From NCBI GenBank assembly GCA_023489135.1, contig JAMDCE010000242.1, forward strand, positions 1-33,507: a stretch of DNA of 33,507 nucleotides. Reading direction: 5' to 3'. The notes beneath the pieces are model-generated. The model was not told where the DNA came from and made no database searches. It saw only the letters and a program-made list of their open reading frames with translations. Source of the DNA: Chloroflexota bacterium (GTDB lineage Bacteria; Chloroflexota; Chloroflexia; JAMDCE01). The position numbers and the translations under genes are program-made. Positions 24,871 to 33,371 of this stretch are shown here, piece by piece. How positions within the stretch are numbered: position 1 is the stretch's first letter; each line of letters opens with the position of its first letter.

Positions 24871-26061
24871 ATGCAACTGACGAACAAATCTCGGATCGGG
24901 CTATTTTCCGTGGCCTTGATACTGGTCGCGTCGCTGTCGATCAGCGCCTGCGCCGCCACGGCAACGCCCACGCCGACGAAAGCCCCGGCCTCGGCGGAGA
25001 CCAAGGCTCCGGCGGCTACCAAACCCGCGGGAGCGGCGACCAAGGCTCCCGAGTCGGCCGCCACCAAAGCGCCTGAGCCGACCAAGCCGGCTGCCAAGGC
25101 ACCGGCGCCACCGGCCGGCCCATCGACTCAAATCAAGTTCGCCGACGCCGCCAGCTTCGCCTACGCCCCTCTTTACTGGGCCATCGAAAAGGGCTATTTC
25201 AAGGAAGCCGGCATTGACTTCACTTTTGATACCAAGGCCAGCGCCGCCGACATCGTCCCATTCCTGGCCACCGGGCAGCTGGACATGGCCGGTGGAGGGT
25301 TGAGCGCGGCATACTTCAACGCCATCGCGCGCGGCATCGACCTCAAGATCATCACGCCTATGGGGCTTCTCCCGCCGAAACGCGGATCGGTGCCTATCGT
25401 CGTGACGAACGAGCTCTACGAGAAGGCTTCGCCCAAGACGGCGGCGGCGTTGAAGGGGAAGACGGTGGCCATCAATGCGAAGGGTGGCATCGTGGAGTAT
25501 ATCCTGACCAAGGCGCTGCAAAAAGAGGGCCTGGACCTCAAGGACGTGGAGACGATAATCCTGTCCTTCCCGGACATGCCCACCGCGCTGGCCGGCAAGA
25601 AGGTAGACGCCATAGTTACCGCGGAGCCCTATGGCACCAGGGCCGTCCAACTGGGGGCGGGGAAGGTGCTCCTCGACGATATTCTGCCGGGCAAGAGCAC
25701 CACGGTGATGTTTGCCAGCCCCAAGCTGGTCACCGACCGCCCGGAGATTCTCAAGAGCTTCATGGTGGCGTGGATGCGCGGAGTCAGAGACCTGCAGGAT
25801 GAGAGCAAGCTGTATACCGACGACAAGATGGCCGTCTGGGTGAAATACACCAAGCTGCAGGCGGACGTCATTAAGGCGATGGCAGCATTCAACTGGGATC
25901 CGGATCTCAACATCCAGAAAGACGTGATCGCAGATCAGCAGAAAGTCCACGGAGATCACGGGCTGCTGAACTACAAGGAACCGATACCGGTGGAGAAGAT
26001 GATCGACGAGTCCTTCGCCAAGTACGCCAGGGAGAAGCTCGGGCCCTGGAAGAAGCAGTAA
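24871..26061 (+). CDS. NMT1/THI5-like ABC transporter substrate-binding lipoprotein
   Basis: A 396-residue protein. The ATG at 24871, preceded by GGAGG 10 bases upstream and AAGGAAG directly before it, gives a lipoprotein signal peptide ending in LSISAC (cysteine at residue 27). A low-complexity Ala/Pro/Thr/Lys linker (about 30-85) leads to the periplasmic-binding domain: FADAASFAYAPLYWAIEKGY, an IDFTFDTKASAADIVPFLAT segment, QLDMAGGGLSAAYFNAIARG and VDAIVTAEPYGTRAVQLGAG. This is the NMT1/SsuA/ThiY type, which captures small organic ligands such as pyrimidines, sulfonates or aromatic acids. No permease or ATPase gene follows, so it is an orphan. Ligand unknown. Confidence 0.88.
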   Translation: MQLTNKSRIGLFSVALILVASLSISACAATATPTPTKAPASAETKAPAATKPAGAATKAPESAATKAPEPTKPAAKAPAPPAGPSTQIKFADAASFAYAPLYWAIEKGYFKEAGIDFTFDTKASAADIVPFLATGQLDMAGGGLSAAYFNAIARGIDLKIITPMGLLPPKRGSVPIVVTNELYEKASPKTAAALKGKTVAINAKGGIVEYILTKALQKEGLDLKDVETIILSFPDMPTALAGKKVDAIVTAEPYGTRAVQLGAGKVLLDDILPGKSTTVMFASPKLVTDRPEILKSFMVAWMRGVRDLQDESKLYTDDKMAVWVKYTKLQADVIKAMAAFNWDPDLNIQKDVIADQQKVHGDHGLLNYKEPIPVEKMIDESFAKYAREKLGPWKKQ

Positions 26062-26090
26062 GGACGAAGTAACTGACTGGGGGGTGCTTC

Positions 26091-27083
26091 GTGTCCAAAC
26101 TCCGCCTCACTCTGGCCTGCGCCGATTACGATAGGACCCAGGGGCTCAAGGACGGGTCGATTCAGCCCGAGGGGATAGACCTCAATTACTTGACCCTGGC
26201 GCCCACGGAGATATTCTGGAGGATGTTCCGCTACGAGGACTTCGACGCCTCGGAGGTTTCTCTTTCATCATACCTGCTGGAAAGATCGCGGGGGATGACT
26301 CGCTTTGTGGCCATACCGGTCTTCCCTTCGCGGTTCTTCCGCCACAGCGGCATCTTCGTCAACACCGACGCGGGCATCGAGCGCCCGGAGGATCTGGCGG
26401 GCAAGCGAGTGGGCATGCCGGAGTACGAGGTTACGGCGGCGGTTTGGACACGAGGCTTTCTACAGCACGACCACGGCGTCACGCCGGACCAGGTGCTGTG
26501 GTTCACGGGAGGCGTAGAGCAACCGGGGCGCAAGGAGAAGCTCAGTCTACGCCTTCCCGCCGACGTTCGCGTCCAACCCATCCCGGAGGGGCGGACCTTG
26601 AGCGGGATGTTGGAAAGCGGGGAGCTGGACGCCCTGGCCGTGGCCAGGACTCCGTCCTGCTTTCTGCGAGGCTCACCCAAGGTGCGCCGATTGTTCCCGG
26701 ACTACCGAACGGTGGAGATGGAGTACTACAAGCGCACCGGGATCTTCCCCATCATGCACACCCTGGCCATCAGGGAAGAGGTGTACAGAAACAACCGGTG
26801 GGTGGCAGATAGCCTTTACAAAGCTTTCTGTCAGGCCAAAGAGGCCTGCTATCATCGAATGATAGAAACCGGCTGGTCCACCTACACGCTTCCCTGGTTC
26901 GGAGCGGAGCTGGACGCCTCGAGAGAGGTTCTTGGCTACGATCTCTGGCCCTACGGACTGGAACCCAACCGGACAACCCTCGAGGCACTGGCCCAGTATT
27001 CCTACGAACAGGGACTGGCCGAAACACGGCCAGAGATCGAAAGCCTCTTCGCTCCGTCCACTCTGGACGAATTCAGGATTTGA
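26091..27083 (+). CDS. PhtD-like protein (4,5-dihydroxyphthalate decarboxylase family)
   Basis: A 330-residue protein with no signal peptide, matching the family annotated as 4,5-dihydroxyphthalate decarboxylase: LRLTLACADYDRTQGLKDGS, SEVSLSSYLLERSRG, FVAIPVFPSRFFRHSGIFVN, RPEDLAGKRVGMPEYEVTAAVWTRG, and FPIMHTLAIREEVYRNN. The fold is related to NMT1-like binding proteins, and many members may bind a ligand rather than decarboxylate one. The GTG follows GGGGGGTGCTTC. It lies 29 bases after the lipoprotein gene and may share its ligand chemistry. Its stop overlaps the radical SAM gene stop on the other strand by 11 bases. Confidence 0.82.
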   Translation: MSKLRLTLACADYDRTQGLKDGSIQPEGIDLNYLTLAPTEIFWRMFRYEDFDASEVSLSSYLLERSRGMTRFVAIPVFPSRFFRHSGIFVNTDAGIERPEDLAGKRVGMPEYEVTAAVWTRGFLQHDHGVTPDQVLWFTGGVEQPGRKEKLSLRLPADVRVQPIPEGRTLSGMLESGELDALAVARTPSCFLRGSPKVRRLFPDYRTVEMEYYKRTGIFPIMHTLAIREEVYRNNRWVADSLYKAFCQAKEACYHRMIETGWSTYTLPWFGAELDASREVLGYDLWPYGLEPNRTTLEALAQYSYEQGLAETRPEIESLFAPSTLDEFRI

Positions 27084-28377
27084 TGCCACCACCGGCTGCT
27101 CCGTCGGCCAATTCGGACCGGCGCGAGGCGGGGCTGCTTCCGTGCCAATAGGCGAAATCGTACTCCGTGCCGTGCGATAGGCAGCTGCGGCAGAAAGTGG
27201 ACACCGGAGTCGAGTAGCCGTGTTTCTCTCTGAGCTGCAAGTACCCCCGGCCGATCTTGATGTAATACTCTAGAGGAGGGGGCTCCTGGCCGCCGAGCCG
27301 CGACTGTTGCTCGACCACCCAGAACTGGCCCTGCCGGGGCAGAACCCCGTGCTTCATCAGGTAGTCCCATCCGCCCAGGGTGGACTCCACGGCCTCGTCG
27401 ACCCCCTTGAAGCCAAAGGGCTGAGCCATCTCCACCCCCGGCACGAAATTGGGATTTACGTTGCCTCTTCCCCAGTAATCCACCGCTCGCAGCGTCCGCT
27501 CGATCCAGAGATCGTAGCCCACGGCCCGGGCTTTTCCGGGACAGGCAATCTCGAAAATCCGCCGGTCCCAGACCTCGATATTGGGCTGGATCGTGGGGAC
27601 TTCCGTGTCTCGCAACCGCTTCCAGCCCTCGTCATCCTGGGCGCTGACCTGGAATGAGGTCGGGTACCAAACCCTGAGCCTGCTTCGTATCCCCTCCAGA
27701 AGCTCACAATACCAGTCGAGCTGGCTCTTGCCGTTGTACTCGGTAAGGATCGTGCCGCCGGAGATGCTGAGGTGCCGGAAGCGCGGTTCTTGAAAGGCCA
27801 CTTCCAGCACAATCGCCGCCTGCTCGGCCTGCTTGCGCAGGATCATCGTCTCCCCGCCCTTCTTCTGGGCGCTGGCGTGGGGGGTGAGATCGCAAAACAG
27901 GCACTGCTCTTTGTTGGAGAAATGCTCGCAATGCTTGTTGGCGGTGAAGAAGAGAAAATCGTTGTGAGCGTAGACGATGGCGGCCATCGGCACCCCGTCG
28001 ACGTACCTGCTGAAATAGGCCGGCGGATGGTCGAAATGAATCCGGCCGAGGGATTGCTCACCGTAGAGCAAGTAAAACCCTGCCCCATCCCAATCGATGA
28101 CGTAGGGACTTCGGTCATAGCGCCGAACCTGAATCACCGTCCCGGCCGCGGTCCCATCCTCGAGCATAAAGACGTAGGGGATTCGATCGTCGTACATCAC
28201 CGGCGCGCCGCGGTCGTGAGAGAAGAGCATAAACCCCTTGAACAGAACATCATCTCGACGCGACAAAGCGTGCCCTGCTGGCGCGCTGATGCGCAGGCCC
28301 TGCCGCAACACGTCGGACTTGACGATGATACTCTTCTCGACGTCTGGAAAGGCCGCGAAGGCCTCAAACAGTTCCAT
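27073..28377 (-). CDS. Radical SAM protein (paralogue 1)
   Basis: A 434-residue protein. The cluster-binding motif is CEHFSNKEQCLFC (CX8CX2C), unlike the canonical CX3CX2C; the aromatic residue before the last Cys is retained. It is followed by the glycine-rich SAM-binding element SISGGTI and, further on, PNIEVWDRRIFEIACPGKAR and GVEMAQPFGFKGVDEAVEST. The N-terminal ~150 residues form a separate domain. A C-terminal CRSCLSHG motif (about residue 405) could ligate another cluster or zinc. The ATG at 28377 has AAGGAGG 12 bases upstream; earlier in-frame codons (to 28455) lack one. It is a paralogue of the gene immediately upstream. Substrate unknown. Confidence 0.8.
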   Translation of the reverse strand: MELFEAFAAFPDVEKSIIVKSDVLRQGLRISAPAGHALSRRDDVLFKGFMLFSHDRGAPVMYDDRIPYVFMLEDGTAAGTVIQVRRYDRSPYVIDWDGAGFYLLYGEQSLGRIHFDHPPAYFSRYVDGVPMAAIVYAHNDFLFFTANKHCEHFSNKEQCLFCDLTPHASAQKKGGETMILRKQAEQAAIVLEVAFQEPRFRHLSISGGTILTEYNGKSQLDWYCELLEGIRSRLRVWYPTSFQVSAQDDEGWKRLRDTEVPTIQPNIEVWDRRIFEIACPGKARAVGYDLWIERTLRAVDYWGRGNVNPNFVPGVEMAQPFGFKGVDEAVESTLGGWDYLMKHGVLPRQGQFWVVEQQSRLGGQEPPPLEYYIKIGRGYLQLREKHGYSTPVSTFCRSCLSHGTEYDFAYWHGSSPASRRSELADGAAGGGIKS

Positions 28378-28470
28378 TCTTACCGATTGCCTCCTTGTGA
28401 GCCAAATCCCTACTCCATCCAGTTGCGCGGGGATCTTTCGTATGTTTCTCCTCAAGCGTGCCGGATCGGA

Positions 28471-29769
28471 CTAGCCCTCGAAGTCCAGCGCAGCGGTATG
28501 CTGATAAACGGATATCCCGGTCCCCATCTGGAATCCTCTGAGGGGAGGCAGGCTGTACTTCTTCCAGGTCTCGTACCAGGCCTTATCCACTCGAATGAAG
28601 TACTCCAGTGGCGGAATCCTGTTGTCGCCCAGGGCCGAGAGTGGCTCGATGCACCAGACGGGGATTCGCGGCACTACTCCACGAGACATCAGAAATTCTA
28701 TCCCTTCAGTCATCGACTTGACCGCCTGATCCACTTCCTTGAATCCCCAGGGCTGGCACATCTCCACTCCGGCCACCATGCCGGGCGACACGTTGCCTTC
28801 GCCGAAGACGTCCACCGAATCCAGCACCCGCTTGATCCACTCGTCCCACCCGAAATGCGCGGCCTTGCCCGGACAGAGGATATTGAACAGGTTCTTATCC
28901 CAGACCTCGATGTTGGCCTCGTGGGCGTCCACGCCCGCCTCACGCATCTTCTTGCAGGTAGCCTTGTCTTTGGCGTTGGTCTGAAGTATCAGCGGCCAGC
29001 GGTTGCCGATGCGCTCTTTGATCGCACGCACGTATTCGAGATAGAAGTCCTCGTCCGCCACCAGGCCGCTCTTGGGATCGATGATACTGCCACCGCTGAG
29101 GCGCAGGGACAGCCGCCGAGGCTCGTCGTCCGGCTGGTTGAGGAATACTTCCGCTGCCGCCTCGGCCACCTGTTCCACCTTCTTGCGCATGGTGTAGGGA
29201 CGGCCCGATTTCTTGAGCGATCGCGCGTTGGCGTTCAGGTCGCAGAATTTGCATTCCTGCTTCTTACCCCAATGTCCGCACACCCGGAGCAAAGTGGAGA
29301 AAGCCCGGTGGCCCCAGCCGATCACCGCCATCGTTTCGGAGTAGAGAGTACCGTCCTCGAAGGCCTTCGAGTAGTACCTCGGAACGGGAGGGTACTGGAC
29401 CTCGGCCAACACCTCTCCCTCCTCGCGCAGGACGGTCTTTCCATCCACGACATCCACTATGTAGGGGGAATCCTTGGCAAAGCGCGACCCAACCAGCGTG
29501 GGCCGAAGCTGATAGGGTCCTTGAGAGAGGCGGATCTCATCCGGGGCGCGAGAGCTCTCCTGCTTCTCCATCTCCCCGAGTCCAGTCTGGTCGTAGGAAA
29601 AGATATAGTAGGTACGGGGGCGCTTGTCGTTTCCGGCTTGCAGCGCCTCTTCAGAAAAGCGCACGCCCAGGCGCAGGATGTCCTCTTTCACAATGACTTC
29701 CTTCGGAACTTCCGGAAATACCCCGAAGTAGCGCTCTATCTCGGCCCTTCGCGAAGTGAAAACCTGCAT
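28471..29769 (-). CDS. Radical SAM protein (paralogue 2)
   Basis: A 432-residue protein. It carries CGHWGKKQECKFC (CX8CX2C), the glycine-rich RLSGGSI element, then ANIEVWDKNLFNILCPGKAA and GVEMCQPWGFKEVDQAVKSM, all aligned in order with the downstream paralogue; it lacks the C-terminal CX2C of that protein. Radical SAM enzymes cleave S-adenosylmethionine to a 5'-deoxyadenosyl radical; the reaction here is unknown. The ATG at 29769 is chosen because AAGGAGGG lies 8 bases upstream. It lies 80 bases downstream of the ferredoxin gene on the same strand, so probably in one operon with the Mo enzyme. Confidence 0.83.
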   Translation of the reverse strand: MQVFTSRRAEIERYFGVFPEVPKEVIVKEDILRLGVRFSEEALQAGNDKRPRTYYIFSYDQTGLGEMEKQESSRAPDEIRLSQGPYQLRPTLVGSRFAKDSPYIVDVVDGKTVLREEGEVLAEVQYPPVPRYYSKAFEDGTLYSETMAVIGWGHRAFSTLLRVCGHWGKKQECKFCDLNANARSLKKSGRPYTMRKKVEQVAEAAAEVFLNQPDDEPRRLSLRLSGGSIIDPKSGLVADEDFYLEYVRAIKERIGNRWPLILQTNAKDKATCKKMREAGVDAHEANIEVWDKNLFNILCPGKAAHFGWDEWIKRVLDSVDVFGEGNVSPGMVAGVEMCQPWGFKEVDQAVKSMTEGIEFLMSRGVVPRIPVWCIEPLSALGDNRIPPLEYFIRVDKAWYETWKKYSLPPLRGFQMGTGISVYQHTAALDFEG

Positions 29770-29849
29770 CGATGCTGCCCTCCTTAAGTCTCTCACCAGT
29801 GTGGCCAAAGTATGCCGGCAAATCACGAGTTGCGCCGGCGAAAGATGGG

Positions 29850-30623
29850 TTACTCGTCATCCTGGGTGTAGCACATGAGCTCCTGGGCCGTGCGCGGCTT
29901 CAGGACCAGTCTGTCTCGTCCCCGAATCCCAGGCGGCACGTTGGTGACGTCTTCCGGTGATTCGAATAACGGAGGTAAGGCCGACGACGCAAACGGCCCC
30001 CTGCCTCGCCACAGCCTGAGCACGTCCGAAGGGTCAAAGGGCACCAGCTGCCGCTTGGGATCGCTCTTCTTGAAGATCGCGGCCGGTCGGGCCTTTACTT
30101 GTTGAGGCAAGCCCTCAAGGGCATCGCCCCGACCGTACCATTGCGTCAAGTTGTCCAAGGTGTCGAAGTCGAGGGCCCTCAGTGAACACCCAAGCACGCA
30201 GATGGGCTTATTCCCCTGGTAAAGGCGATCCACGCACATAGTGCACTTAGACATAGTGGCCCGCGGGTCGTCACCGTCGAACTGCGGAGCGCCGTAGGGG
30301 CAAGCCATCCAGCAGCGTCGACAGTCCATCTCCTTGTGCACTTCTTCGCAGCCGCGGCCATCCACCAGCACGGCGCCGAATCTGTCTTCCTTATGAATCG
30401 CCCCAACCGGGCAGGCCGCCAGGCAGGGCGGGTTCTCGCAGTGGTAGCATGGTATCGCCAGAACGTGGGCGCGCACCGTGGGGAAACTGCCTGTCTCCCA
30501 TTGGAAAACCCTCATCCACTTCACCGGACCCGGCGGGGTCTCGTTCCAGCTCTTGCACAAAATGGAGCAGGCGTGGCAGCCGGTGCAGCGACTTTGATCG
30601 TAGTAGAAGCCATACTGCGTCAC
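29850..30623 (-). CDS. Four-cluster ferredoxin subunit (DmsB/PhsB-like)
   Basis: A 257-residue protein. The GTG at 30623 is supported by AAGGAG 7 bases upstream, inside the Mo-enzyme stop region (4 bases between genes). Four [4Fe-4S] motifs: CTGCHACSILC, CYHCENPPCLAACP, a third spread over CEEVHKEMDCRRCWMACP, and CTMCVDRLYQGNKPICVLGC. The third normally reads CXXCXXCXXXCP; here six extra residues separate the first two cysteines. Proteins of this type pass electrons between a catalytic Mo subunit and a partner. No NrfD/DmsC anchor gene is adjacent. A ~95-residue C-terminal extension is unrecognised. Confidence 0.87.
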   Translation of the reverse strand: MTQYGFYYDQSRCTGCHACSILCKSWNETPPGPVKWMRVFQWETGSFPTVRAHVLAIPCYHCENPPCLAACPVGAIHKEDRFGAVLVDGRGCEEVHKEMDCRRCWMACPYGAPQFDGDDPRATMSKCTMCVDRLYQGNKPICVLGCSLRALDFDTLDNLTQWYGRGDALEGLPQQVKARPAAIFKKSDPKRQLVPFDPSDVLRLWRGRGPFASSALPPLFESPEDVTNVPPGIRGRDRLVLKPRTAQELMCYTQDDE

Positions 30624-30627
30624 AATA

Positions 30628-33093
30628 CTACTCCTTTGCCTTCTCAACTTGCACCAGGGTGGATGCGGGCGCCGGGGTTGGGGGGCTATCGGAATCGCCC
30701 AGCAGAACGTGAGGAGCTATCCCCCCTTCCGGCGAGTACCAGGCCCCCTGTCTAACCACGGTCACGCCGGGAGGGATTCGCGAGGTAACGTAGGCGGGGA
30801 GGAAGATCTCGCCCTTGTCGTTGAACACGCGCACGACCTCGCCATCGGAGATGCCCCTTGTTTGCGCGTCGGCCACGCTGAGCCAGACGGCGTGGCGATA
30901 AACGTCGCCCCGCAGCCAGGGAACCGTCCAGAAAAGGGAGTGTACCCGGTACCTGCTATGGGGCGTCAGCATCATTAGAGGATACCTGTGGCCCAGCTCG
31001 TCTTCGAGGCCACGCACGGCAGGCTGATATACCGGCAATGGCTGCAGGTCTCTCCAATCGTTGGGCAGGTTGTCGATCAGCCTGCCCAGGTGATCGCGGT
31101 GTACCCGTCCACGCTGCTCCTCATTCGCGATCAAGTGGGAGTGGACCTCGAACTTGCCCGATTGGGTCAGAAAAGGCTGTTCCTGTTCGATCTCCCGGGT
31201 AAAACCAAAGAAGGGTCTATCGTGGTGCTCGTCGAGGTGAATGAATTCTCCAGCTTTGAATTCCTCCCAGCTCGGGGTAGGGAACTCGAGCTTCTCGGCG
31301 CATTCCTCGTATGATTCCCGCTGATAACGTTCCCAGTCTTCGTCCCATCGCTCGTCGGTGGTATAGTAGCGGTTGAACTCCTTACCAAAGCCCAATCTGA
31401 CGGCTATCTTCGTGAGAATCCATTCCATCGGTCTGACTTCCCCGGGCGCAGGGGCCACGCCTGGGCCACACGAAATGGAGGAGAAGCCGCCATAGGAGCT
31501 AGGAAGCACGCTCAGCTGTTCCCACATGGGGTCCATAGCCGGAAGGATGAGGTCGGCATAGCGCGCGGTCGGCGTCATCGCGGTGTGGGTCGTGAGGACA
31601 AAGTCGAGACGGTGAAGCGCCCGAATCTGGTCGTGCGTGGAGTCGCAGCCGGTGCTGAGATGGTTGGAGCCGGTGTGGTACAGGCCCCCCCACCACAGCA
31701 TCTTGGGATGGAACTCCTCGGGGAGGGGAAGCTCAGGCGCGCCTTTGTAGCCCACTTGCGCTCGCCAATCGTCAGGGCTCAATTCGCCGGTGTTGACCTC
31801 ATCCAGCAGCAGAATTGCCTGGGCCCATTTGTGGCTGCGGCATATCTTGGGGACCACGTAGCCGGTAGGCGCATCGCCCAATGGCCTGGCCGCGGCCGGC
31901 TTGGGCCAGGCGCCGAAATAATAGGGCATGATCCCGCCGGGGAGGCCAAAGTAGCCCATCATGGCCTGAAGGGCGGCTGCTCCCCGCGCGGAGTTCTCAC
32001 CACGGCTCTTGCGGGCCACCGCCCAGTGCTTGTAGAGCCAGGTTGGCTTGCTGCGCGCGTACAGCCGGGCGAACTCCGCGATGGTGTAGGCGGGAATGCC
32101 GCAGATGTTCTCGGCCCAATGCGGGGTCTTGGCCACGCCGTCGTCCAAGCCCAATACGTAGCGTCGCCACTTCTCGATTCCTTCTACATCGACGAATCGG
32201 CGCACGAAGTCTTCATCGTAGAGCTTTTCCTCGAACAGGATGTGGGCAATGGCCAGAATGAAAGCCATATCGGTGCCCGGCTTGATCGGTATCCATTGGT
32301 CGGCGAGCACTTCGGCCGCCATAGTGTAGCGCGGATCTATGCAAATGACCGGGGTGCCGCGCTCCCTCGCCATCTTGATGTACCAGGCCAACTGGTGCCC
32401 GGGCCCATGATGGGCCGTGGTGGGGTCGAATCCCCATAGTACGATCAGCCTCGAATTGAAAAGCACATCGGCGGCAGAAGAAGATCCATAGGCCTCCCAT
32501 CCCATTCGCCCGGCCGTGAGATGAGTGGCCAGTCGCTCGGAGTCGCAGGAGCACCAGCCCCAGGTATCCAAACCCGCTCCCCAGAACCCGAACAGTCGCT
32601 CGACGTTGGCGTTGGGCCAAAAAGGGGTCATGATCGAATATGGGCCGAATTCTTCACGATACTCGGTCATTCGTTCCACGATGGTGTCCAGCGCCTCATC
32701 CCAGGACACGCGCTGGAAATCGGCGTCACCCCTCCGGCTGCCCGCCCTGCGTTTGAGAGGATTGAGGATGCGGTTGGGATCGTGGAGGTGCTTGTGCCAC
32801 ATCCAACCCATGGGGCAAGCTCGTCGCTGAACCTTGGCGTGCACCAGGTCCAGGTCGGAGAGGGTACGATCCTCGCGTCCAACACCTCGATTGTAGCGAT
32901 CGTCGGGCTCAATGGTAACGACACGCCCGTCTCTCACGTGAGCTTTGAGGACGCACTGGCTGGTGCCCCCGCAGTTGGCCTTACAGCCGGTGTACGCGGT
33001 GGTCGTACCCTGGTGCTGTTGCGAAAGTTCCCGGATTATTCGTTCTACGGCCGGCCGCTCATTGCCGGCCTCGGCTGCCTCGGGATAAGCCAT
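30628..33093 (-). CDS. Molybdopterin oxidoreductase, catalytic subunit (DMSO reductase family)
   Basis: An 821-residue bis-MGD enzyme. The N-terminal [4Fe-4S] site is C37, C41, C47 and C93 (CKANCGGTSQC, RACPMGW). The Mo-ligand region reads WGWCSCDSERLATHLTAGR (C181, C183, S185 candidates), followed by VLWGFDPTTAHHGPGHQLAW, ICIDPRYT and WIPIKPGTDMAFILAIAHIL. Late elements are TGCDSTHDQIRALHRLDFVL, ADLILPAMDPMWEQ and the C-terminal MGD-binding beta domain (TPHSRYRVHS, SDGEVVRVFNDKGEI). There is no twin-arginine signal, which predicts a cytoplasmic enzyme. Substrate unknown; relatives include DMSO reductases, acetylene hydratase and pyrogallol transhydroxylase. GAGG lies 8 bases before the ATG. 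Confidence 0.88.
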   Translation of the reverse strand: MAYPEAAEAGNERPAVERIIRELSQQHQGTTTAYTGCKANCGGTSQCVLKAHVRDGRVVTIEPDDRYNRGVGREDRTLSDLDLVHAKVQRRACPMGWMWHKHLHDPNRILNPLKRRAGSRRGDADFQRVSWDEALDTIVERMTEYREEFGPYSIMTPFWPNANVERLFGFWGAGLDTWGWCSCDSERLATHLTAGRMGWEAYGSSSAADVLFNSRLIVLWGFDPTTAHHGPGHQLAWYIKMARERGTPVICIDPRYTMAAEVLADQWIPIKPGTDMAFILAIAHILFEEKLYDEDFVRRFVDVEGIEKWRRYVLGLDDGVAKTPHWAENICGIPAYTIAEFARLYARSKPTWLYKHWAVARKSRGENSARGAAALQAMMGYFGLPGGIMPYYFGAWPKPAAARPLGDAPTGYVVPKICRSHKWAQAILLLDEVNTGELSPDDWRAQVGYKGAPELPLPEEFHPKMLWWGGLYHTGSNHLSTGCDSTHDQIRALHRLDFVLTTHTAMTPTARYADLILPAMDPMWEQLSVLPSSYGGFSSISCGPGVAPAPGEVRPMEWILTKIAVRLGFGKEFNRYYTTDERWDEDWERYQRESYEECAEKLEFPTPSWEEFKAGEFIHLDEHHDRPFFGFTREIEQEQPFLTQSGKFEVHSHLIANEEQRGRVHRDHLGRLIDNLPNDWRDLQPLPVYQPAVRGLEDELGHRYPLMMLTPHSRYRVHSLFWTVPWLRGDVYRHAVWLSVADAQTRGISDGEVVRVFNDKGEIFLPAYVTSRIPPGVTVVRQGAWYSPEGGIAPHVLLGDSDSPPTPAPASTLVQVEKAKE

Positions 33094-33229
33094 AACATCG
33101 ACCTCGAAGGGAAGCCATCTCGGGAAGGCCCGGTAGGAAAGACGTCATCCGTTCGGTGTGGTCCTTCCCCAGCGGGCACATATCGATTACCCATCTCAAT
33201 AGGTCGGACCCTTTCCAAACGCCGGCACC

Positions 33230-33258
33230 ATACTAACATCGGCAACTTCCCATGTCAA
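33230..33258 (-). promoter_or_regulatory. Promoter for the Mo enzyme / ferredoxin / radical SAM operon
   Basis: Minus-strand TTGACA (33253-33258) and TAGTAT (33230-33235) are separated by 17 bases, about 135 bases before the ATG at 33093. It is divergent from 33297-33325. Confidence 0.6.
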
Positions 33259-33296
33259 CGCGGCGTCTTGCCGACCAGTCGTTGCTTGCCGGTCCT

Positions 33297-33325
33297 TTTA
33301 CATAGTTATGCAAATGTGCTATCAT
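33297..33325 (+). promoter_or_regulatory. Promoter for the gene starting at 33372
   Basis: TTTACA (33297-33302) and TATCAT (33320-33325), 17-base spacer, ~46 bases before the GTG. Confidence 0.55.
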
Positions 33326-33371
33326 TCACGCGGCCACGCGGCGGAGGAAATGCTGTTGTGAGGGAGTGGAC

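Noticed and set aside
27772..29787. 671-codon plus-strand open frame opposite both radical SAM genes
   Set aside because: It is antisense to two clearly recognisable proteins, has no family signature and arises from GC-rich codon use.
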